Below, in pieces: positions 16,864 to 23,894 of a stretch of 64,000 bases of DNA (positions within the stretch are counted from its first letter, which is position 1; each line of letters opens with the position of its first letter). The stretch is from the NCBI RefSeq assembly GCF_000214375.1, contig NC_015578.1:1054001-1118000 (forward strand), read 5' to 3'. The DNA is from Treponema primitia ZAS-2 (GTDB lineage Bacteria; Spirochaetota; Spirochaetia; Treponematales; Breznakiellaceae). A program made the translations under genes and the position numbers. The notes beneath the pieces were generated by a model. That model had not been told where the DNA came from and searched no databases. It saw only the letters and a list, made by a program, of their open reading frames with translations.

Positions 16864-17467
16864 AGAAGCCAAGCCGCTGACAGGCAGCGCCCTGATCCTG
16901 GCCGGTGGCCAGGGTAAGCGGATTGGCTACGACAAAAAAAAGCTGGAACTGGCTGGGGAGCGCTTGCTTCCCAGCCTTGTTGAACGGCTGGGGAAACTTT
17001 TCAATGAGGTGTTCATCTCCTCCAATAACCCTACGGGGGTGAGCGGCCTCATTACCCTTCCCGACAGCATTGGTGAGGGTCCCATGGCGGGCATCTATCA
17101 GGGCTTGCTCCGCTGCACCAGCGAGTACCTCTATGTGGTTGCCTGCGATATGCCCTTTATCAATACTGACTATATCGCCTATATGCAGGAACTCTTGGCC
17201 CGGGAAGGCCCTGATGTGTGCATTGCCCGGCATGATAACGGCGACCTGGAACTTTTTAATTCCTTTTATAAAAAAAGCTGTGCTGCACCCATGGGGGAAG
17301 CCCTGTCCCGGGGAATATACAAGATACGCCTGGTGTTTGACCAGTTAAATGTCCACATGATCCATGGTGAAACCTTACAAAAATTTGGTGATGGGGAGAT
17401 GTTTTTCAATATCAACTACAAAGAAGACCTGGAGCAGGCGGAACGCAACTTGCAAGGCCGGCTTTAG
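16856..17467 (+). CDS. mobA: MobA-like molybdenum cofactor guanylyltransferase
   Basis: The 203-residue protein starts at GTG 16856, overlapping hydA by eight bases. It has the nucleotidyltransferase motif LAGGQGKRIGYDKKKLEL and PMAGIYQGLL with the metal-binding CDMPFI segment. It adds GMP to molybdopterin, giving the MGD that FdhF needs. The last residues, NLQGRL and the stop TAG, fall inside DNA resembling the dispersed repeat, which suggests that the original 3' end was replaced. Confidence 0.85.
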   Translation: MSEEAKPLTGSALILAGGQGKRIGYDKKKLELAGERLLPSLVERLGKLFNEVFISSNNPTGVSGLITLPDSIGEGPMAGIYQGLLRCTSEYLYVVACDMPFINTDYIAYMQELLAREGPDVCIARHDNGDLELFNSFYKKSCAAPMGEALSRGIYKIRLVFDQLNVHMIHGETLQKFGDGEMFFNINYKEDLEQAERNLQGRL

Positions 17468-17549
17468 TCAGACCGACTTTAGCCAGCAGGTTCCCCGCGC
17501 TACTTGCAACGAAGTTTCCCGCGCTACTTGCAACGAAGTTCCCCGCGCA
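17453..17549 (+). repeat. Array of dispersed repeat copies at the mobA 3' end
   Basis: Two degenerate palindromes (GGCTTTAGTCAG and CCGACTTTAGCC) are followed by two tandem 25-base units, each GCGCTACTTGCAAC then GAAGTT and CCCGCGC. The mobA stop codon TAG is part of the first palindrome. The array ends nine bases before the stop of the convergent activator gene. It may also act as a transcription barrier between the two operons. Confidence 0.75.
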
Positions 17550-17558
17550 GTATTTCTA

Positions 17559-18356
17559 TTAGAATACCCCGATACAAGCCGCCCCAATGGCGCCTGCGTA
17601 GATTCCCTGGGGTAAAAATTGCACATCAACCTTGAGTACCTCTGAAAGCGCCCTGCGGATACCGGAGCTTTCCGCAAGTCCTCCGGTTAATACTACCGGA
17701 GGTTTGAGGCCGACCCTGGCAGCAAGGCTGCTTATCTTTACTGCCATGGACAGCGCCACTCCTCCTACAATTTCTTCCCGGCTATGCCCTTTTGCCAGGA
17801 GCCCGATGATTTCCGATTCCGCAAATACCGCGCAGGTGCTATTTAATCGAATGATTTTTCCGGCGGCAAGTAAAGTGTCCAGGAGGTTTATGTCAGCATT
17901 GAACCTTTCTAAGACCATCTGCATAAAGCGGCCCGTACCAGCGGCACATTTGTCGTTCATCTGAAAAGACGTCACCTTGCCGTTTTCCACTGCAATGACC
18001 TTGCAGTCCTGGCCGCCTATATCGATAACCGTCCTGACCCCCGGCATCAGGTATTCTGCGCCCCGTGCGTGGGCGCTTATTTCGGTAACAGCCTTAGTCC
18101 TTTCGGTCACCATATCCCGGCCGTACCCGGTGGCGATAACCGGTATATTGACAGCCAGGTCATTATCAGCTGCGTTAAGGCCAACATCGGCGGCGTTGCC
18201 CTTAAGGTTCGCCAAAACATGAGAAGCGCTTTCCTGCAAATTCCACCCCGTGGGCTGCAGAGAATAAGCAGCAACCCCATGCCGGCTTAGTAAAACTCCC
18301 TTGCATAGTGTGGAACCGCAGTCTATGCCGATGGAGTATTCAGCTTTCCCGTCCAT
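17559..18356 (-). CDS. YjiL/HgdC-type activator ATPase with [4Fe-4S] cluster
   Basis: The 265-residue protein is an ASKHA-fold ATPase of the 2-hydroxyacyl-CoA dehydratase activator family. Visible are the phosphate loop SIGIDCGSTLCKGVL, the IDIGGQDCK motif and the cluster cysteines in NDKCAAGTGRF and NSTCAVFAESE. These proteins use ATP to send low-potential electrons to a partner. The partner is the gene just upstream with no gap between them. Together they match the DCCP reductase/DCCP pair. Confidence 0.88.
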   Translation of the reverse strand: MDGKAEYSIGIDCGSTLCKGVLLSRHGVAAYSLQPTGWNLQESASHVLANLKGNAADVGLNAADNDLAVNIPVIATGYGRDMVTERTKAVTEISAHARGAEYLMPGVRTVIDIGGQDCKVIAVENGKVTSFQMNDKCAAGTGRFMQMVLERFNADINLLDTLLAAGKIIRLNSTCAVFAESEIIGLLAKGHSREEIVGGVALSMAVKISSLAARVGLKPPVVLTGGLAESSGIRRALSEVLKVDVQFLPQGIYAGAIGAACIGVF

Positions 18357-19511
18357 TTATAGCATCTCAATAAAGGCGGATATACGGGTTTTAAGCTGCT
18401 CCGTATCTCCGGAGGAATAATCGGTCTCCAGGCTCATAAAAGGTATGTTACGGGTCTTGAGAAATTCCCCAATAGTATAGGATTCTATAGCGTAGGTATG
18501 ACAGGATTGCAGCACCATTTCCAGCACCCCGTCGGCCTTGAATTGATCGCAGAGCCGCCCCAGCAGTTCAAGCCGGTTTGGGTTGGGACTCATCACGCTG
18601 CATCCTATATTGAGATAATAGTCACAGAGGGCATCGTAGGGTTCGGCGGACTCGTCAATCTGCCGATCAAACTGTTTTGCTCCGGTACAGTTTTCATAGG
18701 CTACTACCACTGCCCCGCTTTCTTCAATGACCCGGGTGAATTTTTCTGTGGCCCCTCCTATGGGGCAGCCGGTAACAATGATGCGTTTCGCCGTGGCGGC
18801 AACAGGATGCTTTCCGTTTTGGTATTCATCGGTAATCTTGCTGATGGTCTCTTTTAATTCCTGTACTTTTTTTTCGTGATCGAATTTGAACTGAACGCCA
18901 AATAGTATCTGAAGCTGCTGTAAGCCGGAAAGGGGAGGGGGGTTCATCACCGATAGTTCATACACGTTTTTTAAAAGGGCACGTTCCTTGTTCCTTTGCT
19001 GTATAGCCTGGCGTAGTTTTTCTGTCGTAATGGTTACGCCGAATTTTTCTTCCACTCTGCTCTTTAAGCGTTTAATTTCTTCCATCCAGGTCGCCCGGGA
19101 AGCGGGCCTGTCCTGATTATGGGGAAGATCCATCACATGGACATCCTTGATCTTGCCCAGGAGTTCGTACATTTTTGTTTTCCCGTCACAAGTAGTCTCG
19201 CCAACCACCAGATCAGAAAAATACATATAGGGGCATTTATCGGCGGCGGCGAATCCGTAGGAAGCTTTAATAAGGGGGCAGAGGTTGCGGGGAAGGACCT
19301 TTTCCGCCTCCCCTATGGTTTCATCGCTGGTAGAACAAAGGCCCACAGGTATGAGGCCGACGGCCAAAAAAAGTTCTATCGGCACATAGGTACAAAAGGT
19401 TCCAACCACTCCCTTGCCCTGTTCCTTCAGGATTTTCATGGCGATAAAGCCCTGTTTACGGGCATCGGAAAAGGATTCAAAAATCTCAGGCAGCTCTCTT
19501 TGTTCAATCAT
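18357..19511 (-). CDS. Double-cubane-cluster protein (YjiM/HgdB family)
   Basis: The 384-residue protein (ATG at 19511, after AGGAGG) belongs to the BcrC/HgdB superfamily. Conserved cysteines are in VGTFCTYVPIELFLA, LPRNLCPLIKASYG, VGETTCDGKTK, VTGCPIGG and LQSCHTYAIES. A single subunit beside its own activator is the layout of double-cubane-cluster proteins, which reduce small substrates at very low potential. The physiological substrate is unknown. It follows the ABC ATPase gene by 25 bases, so the reductase is co-transcribed with an amino-acid importer. Confidence 0.8.
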   Translation of the reverse strand: MIEQRELPEIFESFSDARKQGFIAMKILKEQGKGVVGTFCTYVPIELFLAVGLIPVGLCSTSDETIGEAEKVLPRNLCPLIKASYGFAAADKCPYMYFSDLVVGETTCDGKTKMYELLGKIKDVHVMDLPHNQDRPASRATWMEEIKRLKSRVEEKFGVTITTEKLRQAIQQRNKERALLKNVYELSVMNPPPLSGLQQLQILFGVQFKFDHEKKVQELKETISKITDEYQNGKHPVAATAKRIIVTGCPIGGATEKFTRVIEESGAVVVAYENCTGAKQFDRQIDESAEPYDALCDYYLNIGCSVMSPNPNRLELLGRLCDQFKADGVLEMVLQSCHTYAIESYTIGEFLKTRNIPFMSLETDYSSGDTEQLKTRISAFIEML

Positions 19512-19536
19512 TGTTTTATTACTCCTCCTATGAATA

Positions 19537-20343
19537 TTATTCCGCATTCACATATTGCAAAAACTGTTGAATACGGGGGTTTTCAGGTTTATCCAATATT
19601 TCTGACGGGCTTCCGTCCGTTGCAATTGCCCCGTCATCCAAAAACAAGACCCGGCTCGCCACTTCTTTTGCGAAACGCACCTCGTGGGTTACCAATATCA
19701 TTGTAGTTCCTTCGAAAGCTAATTTTTTGATAGTGTTAAGCACTTCCCCTACCAGTTCCGGGTCCAATGCAGATGTTGGCTCATCAAACAGCACTACATT
19801 GGGATTTACGGCAAGCGCCCTGGCGATGCCGACTCTTTGCTGCTGACCACCCGATAACTTTGACGGATAAAAATCTTTGCGATCCATTAACCCAACTTTA
19901 TCCAGGAGCTTCAGGGCAATTTCTTCAGCTTCAGCCTTTGGCCTTTTGTGGACAATCATTAACGCTTCCATTATGTTTTGCAGAGCTGTCTTGTTCTTAA
20001 ACAGATTGTAGCTTTGAAATACCATTGATGTATGCTTGCGTAAATCCAGTATTTCCTGTTTTGTGTGTTTTTCCGCATCTATTCTGATATCGCCTATGGT
20101 GATGATACCGCTTGTAGGAATCGTTAAATAATTCAGGCAGCGCAACAAGGTGGATTTACCTGTTCCGGAAGGTCCCATGATTGCCACCACCTGATTTTTG
20201 TATATTTGTAGATTGATGTCCTTTAGCACCTTTGTATGCTCATCAAAATTCTTATACAAATGCTCGGTTACTACCAATGGTTGTGCAGGGGACTTGCCGA
20301 CTAAAGTCGGTCCGACTAAAGTCGGCGTTGCATGTAGCGCCAT
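19537..20343 (-). CDS. Polar amino-acid ABC transporter ATP-binding protein
   Basis: The 268-residue protein has Walker A GPSGTGKST, the signature LSGGQQQRVGIARAL, Walker B VVLFDEPTSALD and the switch His in LVTHEV. It powers import with the permease and binding protein encoded upstream. The first 20 residues (TPTLVGPTLVGKSPAQ among them) are not family sequence: they and the start codon are encoded by a copy of the dispersed repeat at 20289-20340. An RBS-like AGAGGG precedes this ATG. The repeat may have supplied a new start, or the real start may be a TTG further in. Confidence 0.9.
   Translation of the reverse strand: MALHATPTLVGPTLVGKSPAQPLVVTEHLYKNFDEHTKVLKDINLQIYKNQVVAIMGPSGTGKSTLLRCLNYLTIPTSGIITIGDIRIDAEKHTKQEILDLRKHTSMVFQSYNLFKNKTALQNIMEALMIVHKRPKAEAEEIALKLLDKVGLMDRKDFYPSKLSGGQQQRVGIARALAVNPNVVLFDEPTSALDPELVGEVLNTIKKLAFEGTTMILVTHEVRFAKEVASRVLFLDDGAIATDGSPSEILDKPENPRIQQFLQYVNAE
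20289..20340 (-). repeat. Dispersed repeat with two palindromes at the ABC ATPase start
   Basis: Read on the minus strand it starts GCGCTACATGCAAC and holds two copies of CCGACTTTAGTCGG (20312-20325 and 20297-20310), then CAAGTC. It encodes residues 2-17 of the ATPase in frame. Confidence 0.8.
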
Positions 20344-20422
20344 ATAAATTAAACCCTCTTGTGCTCTGCCTTAAAGTTAAGGCTATGCGAAAAAACGCAT
20401 AGCCCGGGTTATGGATAAGCCC

Positions 20423-21232
20423 TTAGTTGATGTAAATCGTCATATCCTCATACAGATATTTTTTTACGATTCTGCCGCAGGTGCCGTCATCCAGCATTTC
20501 TTGTATTACCTTGTTTACTTCCTCACACAACGCTTTACCCGCATCTGTTTTTTGGAAATAATAGCCTACATTATTCGCAAGCAGTTTTTCATCCAAAATT
20601 CTCAGGGTTTTCCCTGACACGTCCATGTATTGATTTGCGCCTGTAACAGGGCCGCCCATTACATCAAGTCTGCCTAAATCCACATCCGCATAGCCGGTAT
20701 TTAACCCTTCATAAACCACGAGCTCAAAATTGTATTTGCCGGACATATCTTCCAGAATGGTTTCACTTGCCTGACCAGAGGAAACGCCGACTTTTTTACC
20801 CGCCAGGTCATTAAAGGTATTAATTTTTGTATTATCATTTTTTACAGTGAGACACTGTGCATCGCCGTAATATGCTATGGAAGGATAGTATTTTTCGCTT
20901 CTTTCCGCTTTTATAGCAAAACAATTTGCCGCTACATCCGCCCGAAGGGAGGAAAGCTCTCCAAACATGGAATCGAAACTTGCCCGCTTTACCACTACAT
21001 TCCAACCTGTACGCTTTTCGATTTCCGCCCACATCTCCCCATCGATGCCTGTCCACTCGTTGCTCTCTGTTAACAGGCTGTATGGAAGGCCGCCGCCTCC
21101 CGTTACAACCGTAACGGTTCTCGCCGTCGTCGCCGCCGTCCCCGCGGTATTGTTTGTTTTGCCCTGACACCCGGTAATGAATAGTACTACGGTACAGGCA
21201 ATAGCAAAAAAAAGTATTGTTCTTTTTTTCAT
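20423..21232 (-). CDS. Amino-acid-binding lipoprotein (SBP family 3)
   Basis: The 269-residue protein starts at ATG 21232 after GGAGGAG. It has a lipoprotein signal peptide (MKKRTILFF to the lipobox FITGC) and a family 3 solute-binding domain: GLPYSLLTESNEWTGIDGEMW, KRTGW, FNDLAGKKVGVSSGQASE and DGTCGRIVKKYL. Close relatives bind polar amino acids including cystine. The ligand cannot be read from sequence. It precedes the ATPase gene by about 80 bases. Confidence 0.85.
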   Translation of the reverse strand: MKKRTILFFAIACTVVLFITGCQGKTNNTAGTAATTARTVTVVTGGGGLPYSLLTESNEWTGIDGEMWAEIEKRTGWNVVVKRASFDSMFGELSSLRADVAANCFAIKAERSEKYYPSIAYYGDAQCLTVKNDNTKINTFNDLAGKKVGVSSGQASETILEDMSGKYNFELVVYEGLNTGYADVDLGRLDVMGGPVTGANQYMDVSGKTLRILDEKLLANNVGYYFQKTDAGKALCEEVNKVIQEMLDDGTCGRIVKKYLYEDMTIYIN

Positions 21233-21305
21233 TGTAATTCTCCTCCATAGAAAATTATTAATTCTCAATACGGAAAATCCGTAGTAAGTGCATCTTATAA
21301 ACAGC

Positions 21306-21971
21306 TTAATAAGCCGCTTGGCATTTCTTTTCCAGATATTTATGTACAAATCCAAACAAAAAGATAATAACCCAATATACCAGCATCACTGCGGCATATA
21401 TCTCAAAATATCGGAAGGAGCGCGCACCTGCCATTCTGGCGGCTCCCATAACATCCGCGACACCCAGCATAAAAGCAAGGGATGATGATTTGATTAGATT
21501 GATCATGTCATTAAAGAGGGGAGGCAAAGCAACCCGGACAGCCTGGGGCAAAATGATTCTTCGCATTAACTGTAAATTTGTCATCCCCAGGGAATATGCG
21601 GCTTCCTTCTGGCCTTCATCAACAGACATTAAGGCAGCCCGTATGCTTTCGGACATAAAAGCTCCTACATTCAGGCTCAGCACAACGGCAACCGCCGTTA
21701 CAGGAACCATATTCCTTATGGTTACGCTGTAAATGGCCAGCCCATAGTAAAAAAAATACAACTGCGCCACAATCGGCGTGCCCCGAATAAGGGAAACGTA
21801 TCCTCGTGTTATGGGATAAAATATCTTTATTTTGTAATATGCGATAACGGCAATGATAACGCCTATGATTAATGCAAAAACCGTTGCCGTTACTGTGATT
21901 TCCAGCGTTACATTTAATTTGGAAAAAATTCTGGGCAGAATTTCAATAAAATAACCTGCATCAAAATTCAT
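21306..21971 (-). CDS. Polar amino-acid ABC transporter permease
   Basis: The 221-residue membrane protein has the HisMQ/GlnP topology, with segments near residues 22-45, 62-85, 90-110 and 185-210. The EAA loop reads EGQKEAAYSLGMTNLQLMRRI. It starts inside the last codons of the upstream UGA-containing small ORF (11-base overlap), which suggests translational coupling. It is the first transporter gene of the five-gene operon. Confidence 0.88.
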   Translation of the reverse strand: MNFDAGYFIEILPRIFSKLNVTLEITVTATVFALIIGVIIAVIAYYKIKIFYPITRGYVSLIRGTPIVAQLYFFYYGLAIYSVTIRNMVPVTAVAVVLSLNVGAFMSESIRAALMSVDEGQKEAAYSLGMTNLQLMRRIILPQAVRVALPPLFNDMINLIKSSSLAFMLGVADVMGAARMAGARSFRYFEIYAAVMLVYWVIIFLFGFVHKYLEKKCQAAY

Positions 21972-22206
21972 AACAATCTCCCGTGGTGGGATCTGTCAAA
22001 AAATAGGGTATTTCATTTATATGGCAGGCGGGGCTTTTCGCCCTGTGTATAATCAAATTCTCCAGTGCGGCAAGCGGTAGGGGCGCCCTGGGGTTAAACT
22101 GGTATTCATTTTTCTTAAAATCTCGGCCGCCCGGGCCTTCAATACCGCCCATTCAGGGTACACCCCTGGGTGAAGCGGCGATCATCAAAACAATACTATG
22201 TTTCAT
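21961..22206 (-). CDS. Small ORF interrupted by in-frame UGA, leader of the amino-acid ABC operon
   Basis: A strong Shine-Dalgarno (AAGGAGCTTGCC) precedes the ATG at 22206. The frame reads MKHSIVLMIAASPRGVP, hits UGA at 22153-22155, and is then immediately followed by ATG and 63 more in-frame codons, ending 11 bases inside the permease gene. Either the UGA is a stop followed by reinitiation (UGAAUG), or it is selenocysteine in an 81-residue protein. About 16 bases after the UGA a small GC-rich hairpin (GGCC, loop CGGGC, GGCC) could serve as a weak SECIS. No CxxU-type redox motif is seen. It may act as a regulatory leader. A reference annotation may list only the part from 22152. Confidence 0.35.
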
Positions 22207-22363
22207 GGCAAGCTCCTTTTTTTGCAGCGAACTGATAAATTTATATGATTTAGACAACTTATCAAGGATAGTACATTGCTGTCAAGCCTCTGGCGAGGTT
22301 TGTATGCTTTTGTTTTGCCAATTTTCAATAATTTGAAACCCGATGGCCCTTTTTGTATGGAAC

Positions 22364-22392
22364 TTTACATAAGCGGCTTTATCCCCTACAAT
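22364..22392 (+). promoter_or_regulatory. Promoter of selA-selB
   Basis: -35 TTTACA (22364-22369) and -10 TACAAT (22387-22392) are 17 bases apart, with the expected start about 15 bases before selA. The divergent gap 22207-22363 further upstream holds a palindrome TTTCAATAATTTGAAA (22323-22338) and otherwise no recognised feature. Confidence 0.6.
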
Positions 22393-22414
22393 ATCCTACA
22401 ATAAAGGAATGAGT

Positions 22415-23893
22415 ATGACAGATTCCGATACAAAGACCTTGCTGCGGTCCATCCCGGCAATGGATGAGCTGCTGAACGCACCCTGGGCCGCCGAATTTTC
22501 CGGCTCCCTGGGAAGGGAAAATGTAAAAAAAATAATAGAAGAGGCGCTTGGCGAAATCAGGCGTGAAATAAACGGCGGCACAACCGCCAGCATGCCGATG
22601 GATGAACTTGTGGCAAGCCGCGCTGCAACCCTGCTCCGTTTAAAATTATCCAGTACCCTGAAGCCCGTGGTCAATGCCACAGGGGTGATCATTCACACAA
22701 ACCTCGGGCGCGCGCCCCTTGCCCCTGAGGCGCTTGCTGCAGTCAATGAAATATCGGGAACCTATAGCACCCTGGAATACGACCCTGAAAAAGGCGGACG
22801 GGGAGGGCGCAATGTTCATGTTGAGTGGCTCCTCCGCCGCCTGACCGGCGCGGAAGCGGCGCTGGTGGTCAACAACAATGCTGCCGCAGTGCTCTTGGCG
22901 CTGTCAGCGACAGCCGCAGGCCGGGAGGTCATCGTTTCCTCCGGAGAACTTGTTGAAATAGGCGACTCCTTCAGGATCCCGGAAATACTCGCCTTTTCAG
23001 GCGCGAAAATGATCGCCGTGGGCTGCACCAATTCTACGCGTATAAAAGACTATGGCGATGCCATCACAGAAAACACCGCAGTTTTGCTTAAAGTGCACCC
23101 TTCAAATTACCGGATAGAAGGTTTTGTCAAAACCACGGCCCGTGAAGAACTGGCGGAACTTGCCGCTGAGCGGGGACTCGTGTTTATGGAGGATCTTGGC
23201 AGCGGGCTCCTCGGCTCCCTTGGAGTAGGTGGCCCGCTTGGCGCAGCTTTGGCAAGCCGGGAGTGCTCAGTCCGGGAATGCCTCGAAGCCGGTTCCGGTG
23301 TCGTAACCTTTTCCGGGGACAAATTGCTCGGCGGTCCCCAGATTGGGGTGATTGCAGGGTCAAAGAAGCTTATTGACAGGATGAAGTCCCATCAGCTTCT
23401 CCGGGCCCTGCGGGTAGACAAAATGACTCTGGCGGCCTTTGAAGCGACCCTCCGGCTCCACCTTTCGGGTAAACAGGGAAGGATACCGGTGATTGGGATG
23501 ATCGAAACGGACAAACCTGTCCTGCTCGAAAGAGCCCGCCGTCTGTGTCGTTTGTTAAAACAGAGCGCTACTTGCAACACCGACTTTAGTCGGCAAGTTC
23601 CCTGCGCAGTAAAGCCCGGGGCCGGTGATTTCACTATTGCTGTGGTAGAGACAGAAGACGCCATCGGAGGCGGTTCTTTCCCCACGGACCTGCTTCCCGG
23701 TTTCGGTGTGGCCATAAGCTCGCCTTCTTTCAGCGCAGAAATATTGGCGGCAGGACTGCGGGCGGCCACCATCCCGGTGATCCCGGCTATCCGTGAAGGC
23801 CGGGTGATCCTGCACCTCCGTACCCTTTTGCCCGGTGATGAGAAATTAATCGCCGCCTCATTCACATCGGCTATCAGGGGGGAGGCCGTATAA
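22415..23893 (+). CDS. selA: L-seryl-tRNA(Sec) selenium transferase SelA
   Basis: The enzyme converts seryl-tRNA(Sec) to selenocysteyl-tRNA(Sec) with selenophosphate. The ATG at 22415 has AAGGA at ideal spacing; an ATG two codons earlier is too close to it. Family segments are VVNATGVIIHTNLGRAPL, ALVVNNNAAAVLLAL, FMEDLGSGLL and the PLP lysine in FSGDKLLGGPQ (about Lys303). The protein (492 residues) is longer than usual (about 460), partly because a repeat copy encodes ATCNTDFSRQVPCAV between a helix and the strand FTIAVVETED. selB follows after one base. Confidence 0.93.
   Translation: MTDSDTKTLLRSIPAMDELLNAPWAAEFSGSLGRENVKKIIEEALGEIRREINGGTTASMPMDELVASRAATLLRLKLSSTLKPVVNATGVIIHTNLGRAPLAPEALAAVNEISGTYSTLEYDPEKGGRGGRNVHVEWLLRRLTGAEAALVVNNNAAAVLLALSATAAGREVIVSSGELVEIGDSFRIPEILAFSGAKMIAVGCTNSTRIKDYGDAITENTAVLLKVHPSNYRIEGFVKTTAREELAELAAERGLVFMEDLGSGLLGSLGVGGPLGAALASRECSVRECLEAGSGVVTFSGDKLLGGPQIGVIAGSKKLIDRMKSHQLLRALRVDKMTLAAFEATLRLHLSGKQGRIPVIGMIETDKPVLLERARRLCRLLKQSATCNTDFSRQVPCAVKPGAGDFTIAVVETEDAIGGGSFPTDLLPGFGVAISSPSFSAEILAAGLRAATIPVIPAIREGRVILHLRTLLPGDEKLIAASFTSAIRGEAV
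23565..23607 (+). repeat. Dispersed repeat, long form, inside selA
   Basis: The 43 bases start GCGCTACTTGCAAC, contain the central palindrome CCGACTTTAGTCGG (23580-23593) and end CAAGTTCCCTGCGC. The outer arms ACTTGC and GCAAGT also pair, giving a nested hairpin. The copy is read in frame within SelA. Confidence 0.85.
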
Positions 23894-23894
23894 G

